Shown here: positions 1-6,412 of the stretch, in pieces
How positions within the stretch are numbered: position 1 is the stretch's first letter
Layout: each line of letters begins with the position of its first letter
Source of the DNA: an uncultured Rubellimicrobium sp.
GTDB lineage: Bacteria > Pseudomonadota > Alphaproteobacteria > Rhodobacterales > Rhodobacteraceae
Assembly (NCBI GenBank): GCA_902805995.1
Contig: CADCUU010000004.1
Span: 1-9,912 of the forward strand
DNA: 9,912 nt
Direction of reading: 5' to 3'
Notes under the pieces: generated by a model
The model's database searches: none
What the model saw: only the letters and a program-made list of their open reading frames with translations
Told to the model about the DNA's origin: nothing
Position numbers and translations under genes: made by a program

Positions 1-282
1 GTGCTGGAGGTCTGCCCGGGGTCGAACGTGTATCTGGGCGCGGTCGGCTCGTGGCGGGAGCATCCCATCGAGAAGCTGCGCGGGCGGGAGGTGAAGGTGA
101 CCGTGTCCACCGACGATCCGCCGTTCTTTGGGACGACCATGACCCGTGAATGGGAGATGCTGGAGCGCGCGTTCGAGTGGAACGAGGAGGACCTGACCGC
201 GCTGAACTGGGTGGCGCTTGGGGCGGCCTTCTGCGACGAGGCGACGAAGACCCGTATCGGCAAGATTCTGGAGGCCGCATGA
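1..282 (+). CDS. add: Adenosine deaminase, C-terminal part (partial, 5' end outside window)
   Basis: This is the last 93 residues of an Add-family deaminase, which hydrolyses adenosine (in some members adenine) to the inosine-type product and ammonia in the cytoplasm. The visible part holds the family block CPGSN followed by a Ser-x-x-x-His-Pro stretch (His at visible residue 21), and the STDDP motif at visible residues 36-40. The paired aspartates of that motif belong to the zinc and substrate site in this family. The C-terminal helix [18 protein letters not shown] is also typical of the family. The frame is open at base 1, so the GTG there is an internal valine codon and not a start. The TGA stop overlaps the upp start as ATGA, which indicates cotranscription and translational coupling in a salvage operon. 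Adenosine versus adenine specificity cannot be decided from this fragment. Confidence 0.88.
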   Translation: MLEVCPGSNVYLGAVGSWREHPIEKLRGREVKVTVSTDDPPFFGTTMTREWEMLERAFEWNEEDLTALNWVALGAAFCDEATKTRIGKILEAA

Positions 283-941
283 CCGACATTCCGCCTGGAT
301 CCCCCGCGCCTGTGGCGCCGCTGACCGTCGTGGATCACCCGCTGGTGCAGCACAAGCTCACCCTCATGCGGGAGCACGACACGTCGACGGCGTCGTTCCG
401 CAGGCTGTTGCGGGAGATCAGCCTGCTCTTGGCCTATGAGGTCACGCGGACGCTGCCGATGACCACGACGCGCATCCAGACGCCGATCCAGGAGATGGAC
501 GCGCCGACGATCGAGGGAAAGAAGCTCGCGCTGATCTCCATCCTCCGGGCGGGGAACGGGCTGATGGACGGGATCCTCGACCTCATCCCCGCGGCGCGGG
601 TGGGGTTCGTGGGGCTTTACCGCGACCCGCAGACGCTTCAGCCGGTGCAGTATTATTTCAAGGTGCCGTCGGCGCTGGAGGAGCGGATCTGCATCGTGGT
701 GGACCCGATGCTGGCGACGGGGAACTCCTCGGCCGCCGCGGTGCAGCTTCTGAAGGATGCGGGGGCGAGGGACATCCGCTTCCTGTGCCTGCTGGCGGCG
801 CCCGAGGGGATCGCGCGGATGCAGGAGGCGCATCCCGACGTGGCCATCGTGACAGCGGCTATCGACAGCCACCTCAACGATCATGGCTACATCGTGCCGG
901 GCCTGGGCGATGCGGGTGATCGGATGTTCGGGACGAAGTGA
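279..941 (+). CDS. upp: Uracil phosphoribosyltransferase
   Basis: UPRT makes UMP from uracil and PRPP in the cytoplasm (pyrimidine salvage). The 220-residue product carries the PRPP-binding loop [13 protein letters not shown] at residues 141-153 and the C-terminal uracil-binding signature [17 protein letters not shown] at 204-220. The substrate-binding core [12 protein letters not shown] lies at 87-98. Its length is only slightly above the usual 208-210, the excess being a short Pro-rich N-terminal tail. The ATG at 279 is chosen because it forms an ATGA overlap with the adenosine deaminase stop and has a GGAGG (270-274) four bases upstream, inside the deaminase gene. A frame upstream of this ATG stays open but lies within the deaminase gene and is not part of the protein. 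Asn149 replaces the second Gly of the common ATGGS loop, a conservative variation. Confidence 0.96.
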   Translation: MTDIPPGSPAPVAPLTVVDHPLVQHKLTLMREHDTSTASFRRLLREISLLLAYEVTRTLPMTTTRIQTPIQEMDAPTIEGKKLALISILRAGNGLMDGILDLIPAARVGFVGLYRDPQTLQPVQYYFKVPSALEERICIVVDPMLATGNSSAAAVQLLKDAGARDIRFLCLLAAPEGIARMQEAHPDVAIVTAAIDSHLNDHGYIVPGLGDAGDRMFGTK

Positions 942-951
942 CGGCGGTTGG

Positions 952-983
952 GGGGCGCCGGGGAGGTGTTGGCCCCGGGCCCT
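952..983 (+). terminator. GC-rich hairpin after upp, candidate terminator
   Basis: A strong inverted repeat begins ten bases after the upp stop. Bases 958-963 pair with 973-978 around a nine-base loop. The stem continues with 953-956 against 979-982, leaving G957 bulged, plus one wobble pair (952/983). No run of T follows on either strand, so it is not a textbook intrinsic terminator. Such hairpins are nevertheless common ends of transcripts in GC-rich alphaproteobacteria. It could also serve the convergent gene whose stop is at 1109. Confidence 0.4.
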
Positions 984-1011
984 GGAAGTGAGGGCGTCGT
1001 ACTGGGAAGGG

Positions 1012-1072
1012 CGAGCGAGAGGGGCAGCCGCCGTTGCGGATGCCCTGGAGCGCGACCCCGTCGGAGTGCGTG
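1012..1072 (-). repeat. Decayed copy of the 3' tail of the adjacent M48-like gene
   Basis: Bases from about 1012 to 1072 repeat about 1097-1158, shifted by 85-86 bp. The core alignment (1025 onward against 1110 onward) matches about 46 of 53 bases and contains a 20-base identical block (1039-1058 against 1124-1143). On the minus strand the original encodes the C-terminus SDWVALQGICDGG and a stop, while this copy would read SDGVALQGIRNGG and then run on without a stop. The Trp-to-Gly, Cys-to-Arg and Asp-to-Asn changes are what a non-selected relic would show. It is either a local tandem duplication or the last remnant of a second, paralogous gene. Confidence 0.7.
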
Positions 1073-1108
1073 GCCAGAGGCTGACCATGGACGGAGGAGC
1101 GGGCGGGG

Positions 1109-2125
1109 TCAGCCGCCGTCGCAGATGCCCTGGAGCGCGACCCAGTCCGAATCCGTGAGGAGCGGTGGCGCTGCCCCCTGCGCGTAGGGGTCGGCGGCGA
1201 GGAGGTCGGCCACGCTGTCGCCCGACGGGTCGCGGTCGAACGCGAAGGGCGTGAGCGGAACCTCGGCTGCGGCGAAGGCGGGGCCGAGATCGGAGGCATC
1301 GAGTTCGGGCGCGTCCTCGGCCACGAGGGCCTTGGCATGGCGCTCGAGCACGGCGGGGTCGAGGTTGCCGGAGGTCAGGAGCCGGAGCGTGGCCCAGAGC
1401 CCGGCCTCGTCGAGAAGGCTGGCGAGGGCGTCGTCGCCGCCGGGCGCGACCCGGGCCGCGAGGACGTGGCCTGCGACCGTGGCGGGTTCGGAGGCGCGCT
1501 CCACCACGTCGCGGGACAGCACGACGATGCCGCCCGGGAGCGAGAGCGGTGCGGCGGGGCCGAGGGGGAGGACGACAACCTGCCCGACCTCACCCAGGAC
1601 GCGGTGGTGGAGGCGGGACAGCGCCTCGGTCCCCAGGGGGTCGCGGCAGGCGGGGCCCAGGTCGCGCTGGAGATGGCCGAGGAGGGTGGCCCCGATCTCT
1701 GTCCGTTTCGAGGGGGGGACGACGGACAGGGCCTCTCGCCTCAGGACGCCGGGGAGCCAGAGAAGGAGGCCCAGTCCCGTGACGCCAAGCGCGATCCAGA
1801 CGACGCGGAGGCCCTGGCGGTGGGAGGCCGGGCGGGTGCGGGCGACGCTGCGGCGCACCTTCTCTATGGCGGAGACCATGAGGTCGTCCTCGATCTCCAG
1901 CGTCTCTGACCCGTCCTCGTCAGGGGCGAAGAGGGCGGGGGCCACGCCGGGGTTGAGGCGCGTCACCGCGGGCAGCGACCAGTGGGTCAGGGGCAGGCCC
2001 GAGCCGTCCGCGAGGACCAGCGTGGCGTTGCCGAAGGAGACCACGACCTCGCGCCCGCCCTCAAGCGGGTTGGTGCGCCAGAGGCCCACGGTCTCCAGGC
2101 GGGCGTATTGGGATAGCGCGGTCAT
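1109..2125 (-). CDS. Single-pass membrane protein resembling an M48-family peptidase that has lost its zinc site
   Basis: This 338-residue protein has an N-terminal domain (1-95) of short strands of the kind found before M48 domains in membrane-bound homologues. One membrane helix follows (about 107-128), then a C-terminal domain. That domain keeps several M48 landmarks in order: VVPPSKRTEIG (135-145), a cysteine before the first helices (160), the edge-strand block LPGGIVVLSRDVVE (196-209), and the ending LTDSDWVALQGIC (323-335). The helix that should carry HEXXH reads EPATVAGHVLAARVA (213-227), so the paired His-Glu and second His are absent. No distal ExxxD-type ligand motif is seen either. 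I infer an inactive relative, perhaps a scaffold or substrate-binding protein. The start at 2125 has only a weak ribosome site. Family assignment is by eye; a plain hypothetical protein is the alternative. Confidence 0.72.
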   Translation of the reverse strand: MTALSQYARLETVGLWRTNPLEGGREVVVSFGNATLVLADGSGLPLTHWSLPAVTRLNPGVAPALFAPDEDGSETLEIEDDLMVSAIEKVRRSVARTRPASHRQGLRVVWIALGVTGLGLLLWLPGVLRREALSVVPPSKRTEIGATLLGHLQRDLGPACRDPLGTEALSRLHHRVLGEVGQVVVLPLGPAAPLSLPGGIVVLSRDVVERASEPATVAGHVLAARVAPGGDDALASLLDEAGLWATLRLLTSGNLDPAVLERHAKALVAEDAPELDASDLGPAFAAAEVPLTPFAFDRDPSGDSVADLLAADPYAQGAAPPLLTDSDWVALQGICDGG

Positions 2126-2317
2126 GTTGTCTCGGAAAGCAGCCCCTGGTCTTCCTTAGCCTGCGGCGGCATGGGAACGGAAGGTGCGGCGGGTGGCGCG
2201 GATCACGAGGCGCGCGGGCCGGGGTTTTGGTGCCGGAAAGCGGCGCGGGTTGGACCGGGGCCGGGGAGCCTGGGTCGCGATCCGGGGCCCCGCCGCTGGC
2301 CGGAAGGGGAGAGCGGG

Positions 2318-3250
2318 ATGGACGGGCGGGCGGATCGGAAGGCCATGGCGGCGGGGCTGGTGGTGGGGGCCATGGCGCTGTTCGGGCTCATCGACAACTT
2401 CATGCGGCTGGCGGCCGAGGCGGGGGGGCTTTGGCAGTTCCACTTCCTGCGGGCAGGGATTGCGCTGGCCCTCCTTTGGCCGGTCGCGTGGTGGTGGGGC
2501 GTGCGGCTGAGGCCGCTGCGTCCGGGGCGGGTGCTGGCGCGGTCGGCTCTGAACTCGCTCGCCATGGTGATCTATTTCGGGTGCCTGGGCTTCATGCCGA
2601 TCGCGCAGGTGGTGGCGGGGCTGTTCACCGCGCCGCTGTTCGTGGTGCTGTTTTCGGTCGTGCTGTTTCGGGAGCGCGTAGGGCTGTGGCAACTCGGCGC
2701 GGTGGCGCTGGGCTTTGTGGGCATCCTGCTGGCGCTGGGGTTGGATGCGGCGGAGCTGTCCGGGTGGGTGGCGCTGCCGGTGCTGGCGGGGGCGTTCTAT
2801 GGCTTGGGCAACCTCGTGACGCGCAAGTGGTGCGCGGGGGAGGGGACGCTGGCGCTGCTGGGCGGGTTCTTTGGGCTTATGATGGTCTGGGGGGCAGTGG
2901 GGTGCCTGGTGCTATGGCTTTGGCCGCTGCCGGTGGCCGAGGGGGCGGCGGGCTGGGCCACGCGGGGCTGGGTTGCGCCCGAGGGGGTGTTCCTCCTGAT
3001 GATCGTCGTGCAGGGGGTGGGTTCGCTGCTGGGCGTCGGGCTGTCGATCCGGGCCTATCAGATCGCCGATGCCACGGTCGTGTCGGTGTTCGAGAACACG
3101 CTGCTGGTCTTTGCCACGGTCTGGGCGGTGGTGCTGTGGCGCGAGGTGCCGGGCGCGTGGGAGGGGCTGGGGCTCGCGCTCGTGACGGGGGCGGGGGTGA
3201 TGATCGCGCTGCGGGAGCCGGAGGCGGTGGCGGTGCGGGAGGAGGCGTGA
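2318..3250 (+). CDS. EamA/DMT-superfamily transporter
   Basis: This is an inner-membrane permease of the drug/metabolite transporter superfamily, with two EamA repeats and about ten predicted helices (roughly 9-29, 41-60, 73-95, 97-117, 124-142, 149-168, 179-203, 222-244, 254-274 and 279-297). The first repeat has the usual pattern: the FHFLRAGIAL helix after helix 1 and, at the end of helix 4, the VVLFRERVGLWQ motif (114-125). In the second repeat the matching motif is VVLWREVPGAWEG (271-283). Exported substrates in this family include amino acids and other small metabolites; none can be assigned here. ATG at 2318 is chosen because AAGGGGAG (2304-2311) lies six bases upstream and the length (310 residues) fits the family. 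The frame is open further upstream (to 2171), but those residues are polar and Gly/Arg/Pro-rich, unlike a transporter N-terminus. Confidence 0.9.
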   Translation: MDGRADRKAMAAGLVVGAMALFGLIDNFMRLAAEAGGLWQFHFLRAGIALALLWPVAWWWGVRLRPLRPGRVLARSALNSLAMVIYFGCLGFMPIAQVVAGLFTAPLFVVLFSVVLFRERVGLWQLGAVALGFVGILLALGLDAAELSGWVALPVLAGAFYGLGNLVTRKWCAGEGTLALLGGFFGLMMVWGAVGCLVLWLWPLPVAEGAAGWATRGWVAPEGVFLLMIVVQGVGSLLGVGLSIRAYQIADATVVSVFENTLLVFATVWAVVLWREVPGAWEGLGLALVTGAGVMIALREPEAVAVREEA

Positions 3251-3298
3251 GGAAAGCGTGCGGAGCGGGCCAAGGATCGTGACGGGGCGCGCGTCCTA

Positions 3299-3325
3299 AG
3301 GGGCAGAGCCAAGAAGGAGGCCCCT
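3299..3325 (+). promoter_or_regulatory. Short stem-loop presenting the ribosome binding site of the following small gene
   Basis: AGGGGC (3299-3304) is complementary to GCCCCT (3320-3325), with a 15-base loop. The loop holds AAGGAG of the Shine-Dalgarno sequence AAGGAGG (3314-3320), whose last G falls in the stem. The Shine-Dalgarno sits eight bases before the GTG at 3329, which decides that start codon. Whether the stem matters in vivo is unknown. Confidence 0.4.
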
Positions 3326-3328
3326 GTC

Positions 3329-3532
3329 GTGACCCGCGCTCTTGCCCTGATGATTGCCATTGTGGCGCTGCCCGCCGGGGCCTGCGTCGTGCCTCTGGAG
3401 GCCGCGCCCTCGGCCTGCGCGGTGGTCCGGCTGGCCGAGGGGCATGTCTGTATCGACGATCCCTCGGTGCCAGAGGGTTATCGCATCGTGGCACGGTCGG
3501 GCCTGAAGCCTGCCCAGCCCCGGAGCCGCTGA
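3329..3532 (+). CDS. Small exported protein with three evenly spaced cysteines
   Basis: This is a 67-residue protein of unknown function. It begins with a GTG codon supported by a near-perfect AAGGAGG eight bases upstream. Residues 1-18 form a signal peptide: Arg3, then a hydrophobic core ALALMIAIVALPAGA. Cleavage could be by signal peptidase I, or by the lipoprotein peptidase before Cys19, although the AGAC lipobox is a weak match. The mature part has a C-x10-C-x10-C pattern (Cys19, Cys30, Cys41). If Cys19 is lipidated, Cys30 and Cys41 could form a disulfide in the periplasm. The gene lies 78 bp after the transporter on the same strand and may share its transcript. Its stop is two bases from the stop of the convergent fadB-type gene. 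I do not recognise the family. Confidence 0.72.
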   Translation: MTRALALMIAIVALPAGACVVPLEAAPSACAVVRLAEGHVCIDDPSVPEGYRIVARSGLKPAQPRSR

Positions 3533-3534
3533 GG

Positions 3535-5739
3535 CTATGCGGCCTTGGCGGTCCCCGATCCGAAGCGGGCGTAGAAGGACTGTCCGCGTTCGGCCATCTC
3601 CTCCAGCAGTTGGGGAGGCGCGAAGCGGTCGCCGTGCGTGGCTGCCAGTTCCTCGGCACGTTCGGCGGCGTAGGGCGCGCCCAGGATGTCGAGCCAGCTG
3701 AAGGGGCCGCCGGACCAGGGCGCGAAGCCCCAGCCGAGGATCGCGCCCACGTCGCCTTCGCGGATGTCGGTAAGGACGCCTTCCTCCAGGGCTCGGACGG
3801 CCTCCAGGCTTTGGGCGAAGAGAAGGCGTTCCTGCACCTCCTGGAGGGTCGGCTGCTGGGCGGCGCGGGGGAAGCGCTTGGCGAGGTCGGGCCAGAGGCC
3901 CTGGCGTTCGCCCTTGTCGTCGTAGGCGTAGAAGCCCGCTTTCGCCTTGCGCCCGAGGCGGCCTTCGTCGGCCATGGGGAAGAGGACACGGTCGACGGCC
4001 TCGTCCCGGTAGGCGTCGCCCATGGCGGCCATAGTGGCCTTGGCGATCTTGACGCCGAGGTCGATGGAGGTTTCGTCGATGAGCTGGAGGGGGCCGAGGG
4101 GCATGCCCGCCATCTTGGCCGCGTTCTCGATGAGCGAAGGGGACACGCCCTCGGCCACCATGCGGACCCCTTCGTTCAGGTAGGGGATGATGCAGCGGTT
4201 GGCGTAGAAGAAGCGCGCGTCGTTGACGACGATGGGGGTCTTGCCGATCTGTTTGGCAAAGTCGAGCGCCTTGGCCACGGCGCGGTCGCCGGTCTGCTTG
4301 CCCCGGATGATCTCCACGAGCTGCATCTTGTCCACGGGGGAGAAGAAGTGGATGCCGATGAACTGATCCGGCGTGTCGGAGGCCGTCGCGAGGTCGCTGA
4401 TGGGGAGCGTCGAGGTGTTGGTGGCGAAGATCGCGTCAGGGCCCACGGCGGCGACGACCTTGCGCGTGACCTCGGCCTTGACCTGCGGGTCCTCGAAGAC
4501 GGCTTCCACGATCAGGTCGCAGCCCTGGAGCATCGCATAGTCGGTGGTGGGGGTGATGCGGGCGAGGGTTTCGGACTTCTTCTCCTCGGTCACCTTGCGG
4601 CGGCTCACGCCCTTCTGGAGTAGGCCTTCGGAATGGGCCTTGCCCTTGGCCGCGGCCTCGTCGGTCGAATCCACCAGCACGACGTCGATGCCTGCGTTGG
4701 CGGCGACATAGGCGATGCCGGCACCCATCATGCCGGCGCCGATGACGCCGAGCTTCCGGACCTTCTGGTCGGGGGCGTCGGGGCGGTTCGCGCCCTTGCC
4801 CAGGGCCTGCATGTTGATGAACAGGGACCGGATCATGGCCGAGGAGGACGGGTTCATCAGGACGTTGACGAACCAGCGGGCCTCGATCTTCAGCGCGTTG
4901 TCGAAGTTGACGAGGGCACCTTCGTAAACCGCGCTGAGCAGGGCCTTGGCGGCGGGGAAGGCGCCGAAGGTCTTGGCGTTCACCATGGCCGAGGCGCCGA
5001 CATAGGTCATGTAGCCCGCCGGGTGGTAGGGCGCGCCGCCGGGCATCCGGTAGTCCTTGCGGTCCCAGGGCTTGGAGAGGTCGGTGCCGACGGAGGCGAG
5101 GACCCAGGCCTTTGCGCGGTCCATGAGTTCGGTGGGGGGCACGACCTCGTCGATGATGCCAGCGGCGCGGGCTGCGTTGGGGTCGGAGAGCTTGCCTTCC
5201 AGGAGGAAGGGCGAGGCGGCCATCGCGCCCATCTTGCGCACGAGGCGCGTCGTGCCGCCCGCGCCGGGGAAGATGCCGACCTTGATCTCCGGCAGGCCGA
5301 TCTTGGCGCGGGGGTTGTCGGCGGCGAAGATGCGGTGGCAGGCCAGCGGGATCTCCAGCCCGATGCCGAGGGCGGTGCCGGGAACGGCGCAGGCCACGGG
5401 CTTGCCACCACGGTTCGTCTTGGGGTCCATGCCCGCCCGCTCGATCCGGCGCAGCGCGTGGTGCATGCCCATGATGCCGTCGAAGAGGCCGCGGGCGGGC
5501 TCGTCGCCGGCGTCCTCCTTCATCCGGGCGATGACGTTGAGGTCCATGCCGGCGGCGAAGTCCTTCTTGCCGCTGGTGATGACGAGGCCCTTCACCGCAT
5601 CGTCGGCGAGCGCCTGCGCCACCAGCGCGTCGAGGTCGCGCAGGGATTCGAGGGTGAGGACGTTCATGGACTTGCCCTGGGCGTCCCAGGAGAGGATGGC
5701 CACGCCGTCGGCGTCGATCTGCATGGAGAAGTCGGTCAT
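3535..5739 (-). CDS. fadB: Bifunctional enoyl-CoA hydratase / 3-hydroxyacyl-CoA dehydrogenase (fatty-acid oxidation alpha subunit)
   Basis: This 734-residue enzyme catalyses hydration of trans-2-enoyl-CoA and NAD-dependent oxidation of 3-hydroxyacyl-CoA. The N-terminal crotonase domain (about 1-200) keeps both catalytic glutamates, Glu129 in GTALGIGLE and Glu151 in IGLPEIKVGIFPGAGG. A helical linker leads to the NAD-binding domain with GAGMMG at 334-339 and Asp357 at the end of the second strand. The dehydrogenase dyad is His464 in GIHFFSPVDKMQLVEI with Glu476. Two C-terminal 3HCDH domains follow, about 505-605 and 635-725. Length matches FadB and FadJ (about 715-730), which cannot be told apart here. 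The start at 5739 has AAAGGA upstream. It is the last gene of the minus-strand beta-oxidation cluster; its thiolase partner lies upstream, with two unknown genes between. Confidence 0.95.
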   Translation of the reverse strand: MTDFSMQIDADGVAILSWDAQGKSMNVLTLESLRDLDALVAQALADDAVKGLVITSGKKDFAAGMDLNVIARMKEDAGDEPARGLFDGIMGMHHALRRIERAGMDPKTNRGGKPVACAVPGTALGIGLEIPLACHRIFAADNPRAKIGLPEIKVGIFPGAGGTTRLVRKMGAMAASPFLLEGKLSDPNAARAAGIIDEVVPPTELMDRAKAWVLASVGTDLSKPWDRKDYRMPGGAPYHPAGYMTYVGASAMVNAKTFGAFPAAKALLSAVYEGALVNFDNALKIEARWFVNVLMNPSSSAMIRSLFINMQALGKGANRPDAPDQKVRKLGVIGAGMMGAGIAYVAANAGIDVVLVDSTDEAAAKGKAHSEGLLQKGVSRRKVTEEKKSETLARITPTTDYAMLQGCDLIVEAVFEDPQVKAEVTRKVVAAVGPDAIFATNTSTLPISDLATASDTPDQFIGIHFFSPVDKMQLVEIIRGKQTGDRAVAKALDFAKQIGKTPIVVNDARFFYANRCIIPYLNEGVRMVAEGVSPSLIENAAKMAGMPLGPLQLIDETSIDLGVKIAKATMAAMGDAYRDEAVDRVLFPMADEGRLGRKAKAGFYAYDDKGERQGLWPDLAKRFPRAAQQPTLQEVQERLLFAQSLEAVRALEEGVLTDIREGDVGAILGWGFAPWSGGPFSWLDILGAPYAAERAEELAATHGDRFAPPQLLEEMAERGQSFYARFGSGTAKAA

Positions 5740-5766
5740 GGCGACAGGGTCCTTTGCGCTGGATGG

Positions 5767-5808
5767 CCGTGGGGCATGGCGAAACGGGCGCGACTGCCCC
5801 GTGGGGGC
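5767..5808 (-). promoter_or_regulatory. Competing hairpins between the second paralogue and fadB
   Basis: In the 97-bp gap before fadB, the minus-strand RNA contains GCCCC-CAC-GGGGC (5808 to 5796), a tight five-pair hairpin. The same GGGGC, extended to GGGGCA (5800-5795), can instead pair with UGCCCC (5776-5771). The two pairings exclude each other. No U run follows. This may only reflect high GC content. Confidence 0.2.
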
Positions 5809-5836
5809 CGCGTGGTCCGGAGTGGCTGGGAGGGGA

Positions 5837-6259
5837 TCAGGAGATCCGGGAGGATTCGCGGGCGGCGGCCTCGATGGGGGCCATGCTGAAGTAGGACAGC
5901 ATCTCGATCGCGATGAGGCCCCCGGGGGAGCGGGTGAGGTAGTAGATGATGCCCGCGCCGTCGGGCTCTATGCGGTCGGGGTAGTGGTAGGCCCAGCGCA
6001 CCCAGGCGCGGAAGCGGTTCTCTCGCGGCATCTCCACGGCGGCGACGCGGGCGGTCATGTCGATCACCTCGCTCGCGGCGAGATGGGAGGACCGTTCGGC
6101 CAGCAGGGCCTCCAGATCGTCGATGTTCATCGCGATGACGGTCCGGTCGGGAAACTCGATCAGGCAGGGGAAGCGGTACAGGCGTGCCACTTCGCGCAGG
6201 TTGCGGCTGCGCACGAGCTCCGAATAGCGGGCGAAGAGGCCGGTCACGCTTTGGGGCAA
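5837..6259 (-). CDS. Conserved hypothetical protein, second of a tandem paralogue pair in the beta-oxidation cluster
   Basis: This 140-residue cytoplasmic protein has no signal peptide or membrane helix. It is clearly a paralogue of the product of 6413-6838. Both have an N-terminal helix pair, an FPC motif (30-32 here), and the block VEMPRENRFRAWVRW at 75-89, followed by alternating strands (IIYYLTR, LIAIEML). The size and helix-then-strand layout suggest an NTF2/SnoaL-like cone fold, which is only an inference. The start is a TTG at 6259, fixed by GGAGG (6265-6269) five bases upstream; the next candidate, a GTG four codons in, is too far from that site. It sits 97 bp upstream of fadB. The function is unknown; by context it may assist or regulate fatty-acid oxidation. 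Confidence 0.8.
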   Translation of the reverse strand: MPQSVTGLFARYSELVRSRNLREVARLYRFPCLIEFPDRTVIAMNIDDLEALLAERSSHLAASEVIDMTARVAAVEMPRENRFRAWVRWAYHYPDRIEPDGAGIIYYLTRSPGGLIAIEMLSYFSMAPIEAAARESSRIS

Positions 6260-6261
6260 GT

Positions 6262-6412
6262 GGTCCTCCCAGGCTCGTCGGGGCGGCAGGGACCGTCGGA
6301 TGTCCGGGAGACATGGTTAACCGTTCGGCCAGCATCAAGGCGTTGCCGGGCGATTGCGGCAGGACTAAGGCGAATCGAATGATTTCGGCCATATTGATGC
6401 CGGGGGAGGACC
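6262..6412 (-). promoter_or_regulatory. Nested inverted repeats that could hide the ribosome site of the second paralogue
   Basis: In the minus-strand RNA, GGUCCUCCC (6412-6404) begins directly after the TGA stop of the first paralogue. It is perfectly complementary to GGGAGGACC (6270-6262), which contains the GGAGG ribosome site for the TTG start. Nested inside, GCAUCAA (6400-6394) is complementary to UUGAUGC (6338-6332). The rest of the 151-base spacer holds the palindrome GGTTAACC (6315-6322) and no convincing gene. A ribosome finishing the first gene would cover the 5' arm, so a coupling switch is conceivable. This is inference from base pairing only. Confidence 0.4.

Noticed and set aside
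1251..2159. Plus-strand frames of 302 and 190 codons opposite the M48-like gene.
   Set aside because: They are Arg/Ser/Thr- or Gly/Ala/Asp-rich with no recognisable domains. The minus-strand frame has a membrane helix and family landmarks.
2126..2317. Divergent spacer between the M48-like gene and the transporter, searched for promoters.
   Set aside because: Promoters for both genes are expected here, but no convincing -35/-10 pair was found by eye, so none is listed.
2227..3282. A second plus-strand frame of 351 codons over the transporter gene.
   Set aside because: It is Gly/Ala/Arg-rich with no membrane pattern. The other frame gives a clean ten-helix EamA protein with a good ribosome site.
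3610..5889. Long plus-strand open frames opposite fadB (for example 3610-4623 and 4633-5889).
   Set aside because: They are Gly/Val/Asp/His-rich mirror images of the fadB codons and match no family. The minus strand encodes a complete enzyme with all catalytic residues.
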